This document shows positions 15,815-25,900 of a stretch of 64,000 bases of DNA, in pieces; position 1 is the first letter of the stretch, and each line of letters starts with the position of its first letter. Both the position numbers and the translations under genes were made by a program. Source of the stretch: Lewinella sp. W8 (GTDB lineage: Bacteria > Bacteroidota > Bacteroidia > Chitinophagales > Saprospiraceae). The notes under the pieces were generated by a model. That model saw nothing but the letters and a program-made list of their open reading frames with translations. It did no database searches and was not told the DNA's origin. Location: NCBI RefSeq assembly GCF_004375085.3, contig NZ_SNAQ03000011.1:146553-210552 (forward strand), in the 5' to 3' direction.

Positions 15815-16762
15815 ATGCCTACTACCGCTCGCACCATTCCCCTGGTCAATCTTGCTGAGTTTGAAAACGGGGACGAAGCCACCCGGCAGGCCTTCATCAA
15901 AAAACTAGGACATGCTTTCCACGACATCGGTTTTGTGGGAGTAACGGGGCACGGCATCCCCAAGGAACTCATCGATGATTTTTACGTGGCCGCCAAGCGC
16001 TTCTTTGCGTTGGACACCGAGACCAAGAAGCAGTACGAAATTGCGGGAGCGGCCGGTCAGCGCGGATACACCTCCTTCGGGAAGGAAAAGGCCAAGCAAA
16101 GTAAAGTGGCGGACCTGAAGGAGTTTTTCCAGATCGGCCAGGAGTCTGCGGGCATGAGCGCCGAAGAGCGGAACCCCGATGTGGCCGAGGTGCCGGAATT
16201 TATGGACCTGGGCCGGAAACTGTACCGGGCCTTCGAAGAAAAGGGCAACAGCCTGCTGCGGGCCATCGCCCTCCACCTGGAACTCCCCGAAAATTATTTT
16301 GAGGGCTACACCAAAGACGGCGTCAGCATCCTGCGGGCCATTCACTACCCTCCCATCACCGAAGAACCCGCTTCGGCCATCCGCGCCGAGCAGCACGAAG
16401 ACATCAACCTCATTACCCTGCTGGTGGGCGCCAGCGCCGGTGGACTGCAGCTGCAGAACCAGGACGGCGTCTGGCAGGAAATCGTGCCGGAAAACGACGA
16501 AATCGTCATCAACGTGGGCGACATGCTGCAACGGCTGACGAACAACTACCTGAAGTCCACCACCCACCGGGTCGTTAATCCCCCCCGCGAGGAGTGGCAT
16601 AAGCCCCGCCTCAGCATTCCCTTCTTCCTGCACCCCCGTCCCTCCATGCGCCTCGATGTTCTGGAGCGCTGCGTGACGGCCGACAACCCCCAGCACTACC
16701 CCCCCACCACGGCGGGAGAGTACCTGGATGAGCGCCTGCGGGAGATCGGATTGAAAAAATAA
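15815..16762 (+). CDS. Isopenicillin N synthase-family 2-oxoglutarate/Fe(II) oxygenase
   Basis: A 315-residue cytoplasmic enzyme. The N-terminal DIOX_N part is clear (IPLVNLAEF, HAFHDIGFVGVTGHGIPKEL). The catalytic half has the iron ligands His194 and Asp196 (EQHEDINLITLL) and His251 (STTHRVVNPP), and the RLS motif (Arg265, Ser267) that holds 2-oxoglutarate. Although named for isopenicillin N synthase, members of this family hydroxylate or oxidise many small molecules. There is no antibiotic cluster here, so the substrate is unknown. The gene stands alone, with a 190-base gap upstream and an inverted repeat just downstream. Confidence 0.9.
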   Translation: MPTTARTIPLVNLAEFENGDEATRQAFIKKLGHAFHDIGFVGVTGHGIPKELIDDFYVAAKRFFALDTETKKQYEIAGAAGQRGYTSFGKEKAKQSKVADLKEFFQIGQESAGMSAEERNPDVAEVPEFMDLGRKLYRAFEEKGNSLLRAIALHLELPENYFEGYTKDGVSILRAIHYPPITEEPASAIRAEQHEDINLITLLVGASAGGLQLQNQDGVWQEIVPENDEIVINVGDMLQRLTNNYLKSTTHRVVNPPREEWHKPRLSIPFFLHPRPSMRLDVLERCVTADNPQHYPPTTAGEYLDERLREIGLKK

Positions 16763-16783
16763 TTCCCCATCGGGAGGCAACCC

Positions 16784-16839
16784 CGCCAAAACCGGATGCA
16801 CCAAACTAACGTTATTATGACGCAGCGTCGGTTTTGGCG
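16784..16839. other. Inverted repeat downstream of the oxygenase gene
   Basis: The arms CGCCAAAACCG and CGGTTTTGGCG are 34 bases apart and match perfectly. A T-run does not follow, so it is not a typical terminator. It may still end the oxygenase transcript or sit in the tatA upstream region. Confidence 0.5.
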
Positions 16840-16908
16840 TTTGGACTTGCCCCTGTTCATCACTTACCTTTACCATCCCTGCGGTTGTAGGTAACCAAGT
16901 ATCTCGAT

Positions 16909-17163
16909 ATGAACGCTACACTGTTATTTTTGAACGCTATCGGCCCGGAGATGATCATCATCTTCTTTGCCATCCTGCTGCTATTCGGAGGAAAGAAAAT
17001 TCCCGAATTGATGCGTGGAGTCGGTAAGGGCATCCGTGAGTTCAACACGGCGCGTGGCAACCTTGAGAAAGAACTCAAGGAAGGCATGAAGGAAGAAGAG
17101 CAAAAGGAGAAAGCTCGGATGAAGCAGAAGGAAGAATCCTTCATCACCCGCAACGATGACTAG
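16909..17163 (+). CDS. tatA: Twin-arginine translocase subunit TatA
   Basis: An 84-residue inner-membrane protein. It has a short periplasmic N-terminus, one membrane helix (about residues 13-27, [14 protein letters not shown]), the FGGKKIPEL hinge with the amphipathic helix [22 protein letters not shown], and a charged, coil-like tail. This is the standard TatA/E layout; TatA oligomers form the pore for folded Tat substrates. No tatC is present in the window. A candidate promoter (TTG, then TACCTTTA at 16865) lies upstream, and a strong terminator follows. Confidence 0.93.
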   Translation: MNATLLFLNAIGPEMIIIFFAILLLFGGKKIPELMRGVGKGIREFNTARGNLEKELKEGMKEEEQKEKARMKQKEESFITRNDD

Positions 17164-17189
17164 TGCTCCCATTGCGCCCCTTCCGGCGT

Positions 17190-17226
17190 AAAAAGCCCCG
17201 CAGTGACCTTCACTGCGGGGCTTTTT
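17190..17226. terminator. Bidirectional terminator between tatA and the DUF937 gene
   Basis: A near-perfect stem, AAAAGCCCCGCAGTG with CACTGCGGGGCTTTTT, has an ACCTT loop. A-runs and T-runs on both sides fit use by the two convergent genes. Confidence 0.9.
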
Positions 17227-17306
17227 AGTTTTAAATAAGTGGTTTAAGCAGCGTGCGGCGGCAGAGTAAGACGAGGCATCCTCCATCCCCCTTCACGCAA
17301 AGAACT

Positions 17307-17975
17307 TTACTTCCGGCGGAAGAAGCCGCCGAGCATTTTGGTGCCAAGGTCCACGATGTCGTCCACGGCGCTGCCGTCTCCGTCGCGATCGAGTAACTGA
17401 CCGGCAATATTACCCAGTGGGCTGTTGCTGCGGGATTGGGGTTGCTGCCCCTTGGTGACGAAGTCCGTCAGCATACCGCCCAGGGTGCCGGCGTCCATGC
17501 CCGTAGATTTCTTGGTGCGGCCTAGCATGCCCATCAGGACGGGAGCCAGCGTTACCATCAGTGGGCCCACCTTTTCCAGGCTCAGGCCGCTGGTCTCACT
17601 CACTTCCTTCATGGTGGCTTCCTGCTGGTCACCCAGGATGTGCTTCAGGATACCCGCGCCGTTCATACTCCGGCGGAATTGATCCGGAATCTGGGGCTGT
17701 TGTTGCTGCTGGGGCGAGGCTCCCCCGAGGAGGCTGCCGAGGTGGTCCAGCACGCTGCCGTCGTGGTCCCGATCCAGGGCGTTGGCCAGGGCCGAAGCGC
17801 CGTCGGGCGTGGAGGCATTACGGGCCAGCGCACCCATCAGGGTGCTCAGGATGGCGCCGGAGGCGGCGGTGGTCTGCTGGCGGTCCGCACCGCCAATCTG
17901 TTGGGTAAGTTGGTCCATGAGACCGCTGGACAGCTGCTTGGTGAGCTGTTCTTGTAGTAATTGTGATAAATCCAT
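17307..17975 (-). CDS. DUF937 (YidB-like) protein with two Ca-binding-like loops
   Basis: A 222-residue protein without a signal peptide. DUF937 covers about residues 1-185: an N-terminal helical part (LLQEQLTKQLSSGLMDQLTQQIGG), then VSETSGLSLEKVGPLMVTLAPVLMGMLG, the best conserved block. Two acidic loops, DRDHDGSVLDHLG (about 68-80) and DRDGDGSAVDDIVDLG (near the end), look like dockerin or EF-hand calcium loops. The family is common in Bacteroidota and Proteobacteria and its function is not known. The gene is alone on its strand and convergent with tatA. Confidence 0.88.
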   Translation of the reverse strand: MDLSQLLQEQLTKQLSSGLMDQLTQQIGGADRQQTTAASGAILSTLMGALARNASTPDGASALANALDRDHDGSVLDHLGSLLGGASPQQQQQPQIPDQFRRSMNGAGILKHILGDQQEATMKEVSETSGLSLEKVGPLMVTLAPVLMGMLGRTKKSTGMDAGTLGGMLTDFVTKGQQPQSRSNSPLGNIAGQLLDRDGDGSAVDDIVDLGTKMLGGFFRRK

Positions 17976-18439
17976 GGAAGTAATATCGGACTTTCGGGGG
18001 AAAAACGCCAGCCCACAGCGGATAATTGGCCCCGGTCAGGCCTCATTTTTCTCCCCAAAAACGACACCAAAATCTCCGAATTATGGAAAGGGGGATAAAC
18101 CCCAATAAAAAAGCGGCAGACCAACGATTGCCGGTTGCCGCACAAAGATTCAAACTACTCTATATCGGTCTTGGAATTGATGCGCTTACGGGTGCGCATA
18201 ACCCTTTGAGCTTATTTGGATTTTGGTCTTCTGGCCGGATTTGAGATTTTTTTGGCGATAGCAAGGCGGGAATACCGGATTTTAGCAGCGCTAATTGAGG
18301 ATTTTCCCAACGCAGCTAGCGTCAAAAAAGGCCAAATAGAGGCCGATTATTAAAGTCCAAATAAGCTCTTGATTTCATTTGCCATCAAAACGGAACGGTC
18401 GGCAAAAAGATTGTGACGCCGAATGTTAAAACGGTCGGC
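17976..18439. other. Intergenic region upstream of the DUF937 gene
   Basis: No gene is supported. It contains the MITE-like inverted repeat at 18208-18368 and the presumed DUF937 promoter. Confidence 0.5.
18208..18368. mobile_element. MITE-like 161-bp sequence with 13-bp terminal inverted repeats
   Basis: GAGCTTATTTGGA at 18208-18220 is matched perfectly in inverse at 18356-18368, and the match continues imperfectly inwards. The 135 bases between have no open frame. Small size, terminal repeats and intergenic position fit a miniature inverted-repeat element. No clear target-site duplication was seen. Confidence 0.55.
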
Positions 18440-18607
18440 CTAGTAGAAATAGGTTTTCAGCCAGGCGTAGTACTCCCGCCAGTTCTTGATGAGCAGCAGC
18501 AGGGCGAGGATACCACCGAACAACAGCAGCAGTTTGGCTTTTTTGGCCGTTTCGGCGTTGCGCTCCCGGCGGCTTTTGTACTTGTGGCGAGTTGATTGTC
18601 TGGGCAC
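18440..18607 (-). CDS. Hypothetical 55-residue single-pass membrane protein
   Basis: This candidate starts at a GTG at 18607. The N-terminus is very basic (PRQSTRHKYKSRRERNAET), followed by one clear membrane helix (KLLLLFGGILALLLLIKNW) and an aromatic, basic C-terminus ending WLKTYFY. Cytoplasmic N-terminus and periplasmic C-terminus would follow from the positive-inside rule. An in-frame ATG at 18673 gives 77 residues but adds sequence with no membrane-protein character. I do not recognise the family. Its composition makes it more credible than a chance frame, but it is unproven. Confidence 0.45.
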   Translation of the reverse strand: MPRQSTRHKYKSRRERNAETAKKAKLLLLFGGILALLLLIKNWREYYAWLKTYFY

Positions 18608-18717
18608 TTGCGTAGAAATTTGGTGCGGTAAAGATACGGTCCGGAGTAGGGGCTTTGCAGGATAATGATTCATTCAAACAAGCGCTCAAACTTAGGCTGT
18701 TCCGTGAGATTTTATCA

Positions 18718-18736
18718 GCGATTCCTGCGGAATCGC
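18718..18736. repeat. Small palindrome of the element A/B end type
   Basis: The sequence GCGATTCCTGCGGAATCGC has eight-base arms. The same arms form the right end of element A (8980-8998) and, with one mismatch, of element B. Confidence 0.8.
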
Positions 18737-18757
18737 GGCAGTTTAGAGGGGCAAATG

Positions 18758-18785
18758 GTAGCGGCAAGGCATGCCTTGCCGCTAC
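18758..18785. repeat. Perfect 28-bp palindrome, GCAAGGCATGCCTTGC family
   Basis: Its left part is GTAGCGGCAAGGCATGCC and it is self-complementary over 28 bases. A related palindrome lies at 49884-49905, and the left end of element A begins with the same GTAGCGGCAAGGCAT. Confidence 0.85.
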
Positions 18786-18956
18786 TGAAAAATTCAAGGA
18801 CTTGATGGCCAAAGGATTAATTCACGGACCGACTTACGTTTAAACGATATCGTATGGCCGCAGCGCGCGGGTGCCACGAAAGCAGGAAAAAGAGCAATGA
18901 AATTCAATTTTTCCCTTCAACCCTCCATTCCTTCAATCCTTCAATCCCTCAATTCA

Positions 18957-18979
18957 TTGCACCTGCGCGCCGCGGCAAA
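18957..18979 (+). repeat. GCACCTGCG dispersed repeat, copy 4
   Basis: The sequence is TTGCACCTGCGCG, then a GC block and CAAA. It lies 12 bases after the PorP gene stop (18992) and points into the gene. Confidence 0.7.
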
Positions 18980-18991
18980 CTCTAAACACCC

Positions 18992-19957
18992 TTACCGAAG
19001 ATCCCGCGGGTCCACGATGCGCCCGGCATCCGAGCGACCACCAACGGAGTAGCGCAGCATACATTCGATGCTGCCACTCTGGGCAGTTCGCAGGTCACTG
19101 AGCCCCAGGTCGTAGGTGAGCCCCAGGGTGAGGTGCTCGGAGAGGGACACGCCGAAGAGCGCGCTGGCGCTCTCGCCACCCCCGTTACCGCCCAGGCGGT
19201 AAGACAGGCCGGAGAAGAGGCTTTCCCCCAGGTAGGCGGTCACGTTGATGTCGGCGTCGAAGGGCGCTCCGGCCACGATCTTGGTCAGCAGCTGGGGCTC
19301 CAGAGCAAACTTGTCGTTGAGCTTGAACTTCATTCCCCCCATAAAGTAGTAGTGGCGGGCTTCCCGGGAGATGATGGTCTCTTCCTCCCCCAGGTCGATG
19401 TTGTTTTCCAGCATCCGGGGCAGACTGAGGCCAAAATAGAAGTTGGGGCCGTCCAGGAAAATGCCGGCTCCGAAGTTCGGAACCACCTTGGATTCCGTCG
19501 CTCCGGGAATGGCCTGATCCGCCCCGCCTCCCTGAATGGGATCCGCGTTCTGGTACTCAATGTTGAAGTAGCGGGCGGAGGCCGATACCCCGATCCCAAG
19601 CCGGGTTCCCCGACCAATGGCAAAACGGTAAGCGTAGCTTCCCTCCACGTTGTACTGCTGCTCCAGCCCTACGGTAACCCGGCTGAAGCGAGCACCGACG
19701 CCGGTGCCCGCAGCGGTGATGTTGGTGTTGAAGGTGGCCAACTGACTGCTCGGAGCATCCTCAAAGCCCAGCCACTGCTGGCGAACAATGGCGTGAAAAG
19801 TAGCGGATTCCACGGCCCCGGCGTAGGCGGGGTTCAGGCCCAGTTTATTGTACATAAACTGCGTGTACTGAGCGTCCTGCTGACCCCAAAGGAAGGGGGT
19901 GAGGAAGAATAGTGCGCAGCAAAGTAATGGTAGCTTTTTCATGGGATTATCGTTCAA
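18992..19957 (-). CDS. PorP/SprF family type IX secretion outer-membrane protein
   Basis: A 321-residue protein with a signal peptide (MKKLPLLCCALFFLTPFLWG; a second ATG lies five codons upstream). The mature start QQDAQYTQFMYNKLGLNPAYAGA is the signature of the PorP/SprF family, and the rest alternates as outer-membrane beta-strands (IGRGTRLGIGVSASARYF, DKFALEPQLLTKIVAG, EHLTLGLTYDLGLSDL). In Flavobacterium, SprF is needed for surface delivery of the adhesin encoded next to it. Here the gene overlaps the end of the giant adhesin gene by 11 bases, so the two are surely co-expressed. Confidence 0.93.
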   Translation of the reverse strand: MNDNPMKKLPLLCCALFFLTPFLWGQQDAQYTQFMYNKLGLNPAYAGAVESATFHAIVRQQWLGFEDAPSSQLATFNTNITAAGTGVGARFSRVTVGLEQQYNVEGSYAYRFAIGRGTRLGIGVSASARYFNIEYQNADPIQGGGADQAIPGATESKVVPNFGAGIFLDGPNFYFGLSLPRMLENNIDLGEEETIISREARHYYFMGGMKFKLNDKFALEPQLLTKIVAGAPFDADINVTAYLGESLFSGLSYRLGGNGGGESASALFGVSLSEHLTLGLTYDLGLSDLRTAQSGSIECMLRYSVGGRSDAGRIVDPRDLR

Positions 19958-22900
19958 TGCGTACGTGACCGTTCAGGGGCTCGCGCTGGCCACCGAAGTC
20001 AATGGTGAAGAAATAGGTCGCAACGGGTAGTTCACTGCCCTGGTAGGTCCCGTCCCAATCGTTGGCGTAGGGGCGCTCGCTCCGGAAGACCTCGTCTCCC
20101 CACTGATTGTAAATGGTCACCTGACTCTCCGGGAAGCTGACTACGTCCAGAAGACAGGGCACCACGAAGGTGTCGTTCATGCCGTCGTTGTTGGGCGTGA
20201 AGATGTTTGGCGCCCGGCATTCCGCGTCCTGTCCGATGAGGATGAATACGCTCGCCGTGGCCGTTTCGCAACCGTCGGAGCTTACCTCGTACACGATTTC
20301 GATCTCGCCAACGAAATTGGCGGGGGCCCGGTAAGTGAAGGTGCCGTCGCCGTTGTCGATCAGCTCACCCTGGGCGGGAGCGTCCAGGAAACGGATCGAA
20401 CTACCGGTTGGCAGATCATCATTGACCAGTGGGTCAAAGGAGATCTCCCCCTGGAATTCGACCTCGAGGGCGTCGTTACGGGGCTTCGGAGGTTCGTTGT
20501 AAAAGATGGAAACGGTATCCCGCGAACGATCCCCACAGAAGCCTTCGTCTACCTCCCAGACAAAGAAGTTCTCTCCGGGGGCGAGGTTGCCAACCGTGGT
20601 GTTGGGGTCTGCGGGGTCGGTAATGAAGACCTCGTCGGAAAGTGCCGTCCAACGCCCGATGGAGCCAATACTGGGGGTGCTGGCCTCCAGGGTAGCCGTT
20701 TGTTCCAGGTTACAAACCGTCCGATCGGCTCCGGCAAACGGCGATGGATCACTGACGTTCACCAGGACCACGTCGGATTTTACGCCGCAGTTACTGCGGA
20801 CCGTCCACGTGAACGAATAGACGTTGTCGGGCTGCAGGCCGGTGATCAGGGTGTTGGGGTCTTCGGGGTCTTCGATGACCACGCCAAGAATTTCCTGCGC
20901 CAGTGCCTGGGTCCATTCTCCGGCGCTGCCCACCTGAACCGTAGGCGTCGCGTTGAGGAAAAGCTCCTCACCAATACAGGCCAGGATGTTTTCTCCCGCA
21001 ACGGCTTCCTCTCCGTCGGAGACCGTAAGCGTGATGGTATCCGCCGCGTAGTCTACACAGCTGCCGTTGGACAGGGTCCAGGCAAACTCGTACGGGCCGC
21101 CAAATTCGGAAAGCCCCTGAACGGCCGTGGTCCGGGAAGTGGGGTTGACGATGGTGATGTCGCCGGTGCCGGCCACCATAGACCAGCGTCCCGTTCCGGA
21201 CGTAATGGGTCCTGCCTCCAGCAGGAATAATCCTTCGCAGACGATAGTATCCCGTCCCGCAAAGGCTACTTCCTGATTGGCTTCGTCCAGACGGACGTTC
21301 ACTTCCGTAGAACGCTCGCTTTCGCAACCGTCCAGGATGGTGCGAACGCTGAATCCGAAGAGACCTCCACCGGCGAAGAGACCAAAATCACTGACCGAGA
21401 GCGTCGTGCTGGTCGTGGGGTCTCCGATGGGAACCTGTCCGTTCTGGATGTACCACTGATAGCTGGCGCCCGCCGTGGTGGTGTTGGGATTGACGGTCAG
21501 TTCCAGTACGGAACTTTCGTCACTGATGCAGACCGGAGCGATCGGCTGAACGACGGGGACCCGAGGGGTGGGCCGGACTTCCACGTCCACAAACATGGTG
21601 TCTGAGGCACAGCCGTTGATCGCGGCCACCACACTGTACTGGCCGGTGTGAACGTCGGGGTCGGCACTGATGATGACCGGATCCGGAATCGAGCTGCTGA
21701 AGTTGTTGGGACCCCGCCAGGTGTAGACGGCTCCCGGGAGGTCGGTGGCCTGGAAGTTGATGGCCTGACCGGAACAAGCGGGGGCATTAGCCGAAACGCT
21801 CAGTTCGGGGAAGGCCGTTACGGTAATCATCCTTGCCGGAGAAGGCAGGGACGAGCATCCGTTGCGTACTACCCGCACGGTATAGGGCCCCGAATTTTCG
21901 GGCGCAAGTTCATTCAGGAGCAGCCGGTTGGTGCTGGTAGGAATGTTGGTACCATCGGGCAGTCGCCACAGGTAGGTGAAACCAGGACCAAAATCATTGG
22001 TCTGCAGCGCCAGGGTGTCGCCGGAACAAACGTTCGTCAGTCCGTCCAACGTAAAGGGAGCGATCGGTGCCGCGGGCGCAAAGTCCAGTTCAATCTGCTG
22101 CGAGAAGCGCGGCGAACGGCAGCCCTGTTCGTCGGTTACGGTCAACGAATACAGTCCGTTGGAGGCGAGGCTGACGTTGGGGATGGTGAGGGTGTCGTTG
22201 GTACTCGTTCCCTGCGGGCCACTCCAGCTGAAGGAATAGTTGTTTCCCGGAGCTTCGTTGGGCGATACGGCGGCGACCAGGGTGACGGTTTCACCCCCGT
22301 TCAAACAGCGGCCCTGGGCCACGATGATGGAATCTACGCTGAGACCGGATAGCAGGTCCACCACGAGGGTGTCCTGATCCGTACAACCGGAAGGAGAAGT
22401 TACGGTGAGCACGTAGTCTCCCATGATACTGGAATCCACGCTTTCGATCACCGGAGCAATCAGGCTGCTCTCAAAGCCGTTAGGACCCGTCCAGAGGTAT
22501 TCACTATTCGCGATGGAACTGCTGCCCTGAAGGATCAGGTCATTACCTACGCAAATGGGGTCCGGGATGGTCATGGTTGTCGCCTCGGGGCTTACGCCCA
22601 GAGTGACTACGGCGACGGGACCGGGTGCGGAGGGGCACTCGCCCCGTTGGACGCTGACGCGCCATTCACCGGCTACTGCTGCCGTTACGGGGGCAAGCCG
22701 GAGCGTGGGACTGGTGGTGGCGATTTCCTGCCCGTTCGGGCCGAAGAAAACATAATTCGATGCCAGGGGGTCCTGGGCGGTCAGGGTCAGGGTATCCCCT
22801 ACACAGACCGCACCTTCTACGAGGAGGTTGGTGGGTGGCGTGGCGGGAGTGACGATTACCTCGACGGAATCCCGGAGGCTGATACAGCCCTCTTCCCGGA

Positions 22901-25900
22901 TGGCCTCCAGGTAGTAGAAGCCGGCGTCTTCCGGTCCGATGTTGGTCAGGGAGGCGACCTGGCCCTGGGCAGAGAAGCCGTTCGGACCGCTCCAGCGGAA
23001 ACTCAGACCGGCCTGCGCGGTGGTCACCAGGTTGGCGGTGCCAAACTCACAAACTTCGATGGTCTCGTCAATGATGGAAGCCACGGGCCGGGTCGTCGAA
23101 CCTACGTTAACGATCGCGGAAGGGGTGGAAGAACAGCCGTTCACCAGGGCGATGGCAAAAAAGCTTCCACTGTTTTGTCCCGCTGCGAAACTGGCCATAA
23201 AATTATCGCTGGTACTGGTGCCGAGGAATACAGCGTCTCCCGGAATGCCGCGGTACCATTCGTAAACTACGGCCCCGACGTAGGTGGAGGTAGACCTCAG
23301 GGGAACCATTTCTCCGAAACAAACGCTCATGGGAGCGTCCAGCGTCGGTGGAGGGGGAACCTCCCCGATGTTGATGTTCACCACGCCTTCGGCCACACAA
23401 CCGGTAATTCCCCGGATTTCTACCCGGTAGGCACCGTCGTTATCCTCGTCAACCCCAGGAATGACTGGGTTCTCGGACGTACTGATCAGGTTGCCGTTGG
23501 GGTCAAACCACCGGAAGGTGTAAATCACCTGCCCGGGACCGGCAGCGGTGGGCGGGTTGGCCATCAGCCGCAGGGTGTCTCCACCACATACGGTGGTAGA
23601 GGCCGTGGGCATGGGTTCCTGGGCCGCAATGCTGATGATGGTGGAACAGCTGTCTACGTTGCCGGCCGCATCAAAGACCTGCAGGGTGACGTTCTCCGTC
23701 GTGCCGATACGGTCACAGGTAAAGTTGTTGGGGGCCAGCAGGAAGGAGTCAATGCCACAGTTGTCGGAACTGCCGCCGTCGACCAGTACAGGGTCTACGG
23801 TTACGGGACTAAGTCCCGAAGGATCGATAAATACCGTAGTGGGTTGGCAAACGGCGATCGGAGCAATGGTATCCAGTACGCTGACCTGAATGGTACAGGT
23901 GTCGGTATTACCACCGAGGTCCGTTACGAGGTAAGACAGGTTAGTAATGCCCTGGTTGAAGTTCACGAAGGGAGCCGGAGCGGCCTCGTTGGTCTGGGTC
24001 AGGGGGATCTCGGTGGCCCCGCTGGCAAAAAACTGGGGGTACAGTGTCCGGAAGGTAAGCGTCAGGTAGGCGTAAGTGTTGCCGTCGGTAGCTCCTTCGT
24101 TTTCGATGGTGCTTCCATCGCAGGGAATCAGTCCGTCTCCGGGGCTTGCCGGCGGTACGGTAACGGCCCGGGGCCGCAGGCTAATGGTCGTATTACCGTT
24201 GTTGACCAGGGCCATGAATTCTTCGGCTCCGATGGTCATCCGGAGCAGTCCTTCGGTCATGCACGTGGCGTCTCCCCGTTGGGTAGAGCCCAGGACGGTC
24301 CCGTCCGACAAGACGACATCCAGGACCGCGCGCTGATTGTCGAACCGACCGACGAAGCGCAGGTCAATGTCTACGCTGTCGTATAGTTGGGCGGGAATGC
24401 CACTAATGTTCAGGACCATCTCCCCGGCCAGGAAGTCGTTCAGGTTGGGGTCGAAAAAGAAGGGGAAAAAGCGATCCTGAAGTGACGCCGGCGCTTCAAA
24501 ACTGATCAGCTCGTAGGCTTCGCAGTTGTCGGAAACGGCAACGGGCAGGGGCACCTCCAGGGCTACCCGACAGCTGTCTTCGTTGGTGAACAGCACTACG
24601 TCATCGGGGCAGGTAACCACGGGCGGTTCCCGGTCCTCCACCGTAATGGTGTACAGGCATTCGTCGGTATTACCGCCGCAGTCGGTGGCCCGGTAGCGAA
24701 TCTGGTGCAGACCGAGGTCGAGGGTGGTAAAGACCGTATCGATGGGGTCAACCGTCATGAAATCTTCCCCGTCAATGCTTACTTCGTAGACGATGTCCGT
24801 CAGACGGAAGACGGGTTGCCGCAGGAAAATGTAGGCGCGACTCCCTCCGTCACAGAGGTTGTTGATGGCGAAGGTTCCCGGGCGGTCAGCGGGAATGTTG
24901 GGAATCAGACGAATGGTCACCACCCCGTCAACGGCGTAGCGGTTGAACAGGGCCGCGGGCAGCGTCACGGTGGTCTCCACGTCGGAGCACTGAACTTCCC
25001 CGTTTGCCGTTACGCCCAGAACGGTATCGTCCTCCCCGAGGATGGTGAAGAATTCTTCCGCACCTTCGGCATCGATATTCTCCAGGGTAATTTCCAGGGT
25101 GCCGGCCGCAAAACCGTTGACCGGTAGATCTACGCCGACGGGCAGGTTAAAGGTCAGGGGGTCAACCGGAACGGAACCGAGTTCGGCGGGGTTGTTGGCC
25201 ATGCTCGTGATGGTGGCCGTGTCCCGCAACAACAATTGGAAGGGAAGGCCGCTCACGCACTGATCTTCGATGACCGGAGGGGGTAGAGCCACCATGGCCG
25301 CACAATTACCGGGATCCGTGGGGATCACCTGACTTTCCGGACAGTTAAAAATGTTGACGGGCAGTTCGTCGATCTGACGGTATTCAACGGTGGCAATGCT
25401 GGTGTTGCCACACTGGTCGGAGACAATCACGTCAACCGAAAGCCTGCGGACGGTTCCGTCGCCCTCCGCACAGGAGAGGGGAGGAAGCATCGGGAAGTTA
25501 TCCGTTCCGGACTCCACAATGGAAACCGTCAGATCGTCCTCGGCAGTACAGGCATCGGCGAAGCGGGCGCCGGCCAGGTTGTTGACCCATTCCACGAGCA
25601 AATCCGCCTGGGAGCGCTCGTTGTTACAACTGGAAATCAGGTTCTGGGGCATCTCCAGAAATACCGGTGCCGTGGTGTCGATCACGGTAAGGTGCTGGGT
25701 GAAAAAGCGGGAGTTGTCGCAGTCGTCAAAAATGCGCCAGCGGCGATTGACGGTGAAGTTACCGGGACAGTCTCCGGGAATAATCTCGTCCTCAAAGCTC
25801 AGGTTAGGGGTAGGGTCACAATCGTCAAAGACGTCGGTGGGCGTACCGGTGAGTTCGGTGTTCAGGTAGTCGGCACAATTCACCATCACGCTGTCTACGG

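Noticed and set aside
15815..16762. Isopenicillin biosynthesis
   Set aside because: Only the oxygenase superfamily is shared; there is no ACV synthetase or other pathway gene in the window.
22647..24386. A 579-codon open frame on the plus strand
   Set aside because: It lies wholly antisense to the giant adhesin gene, and its composition is that of a shadow frame.
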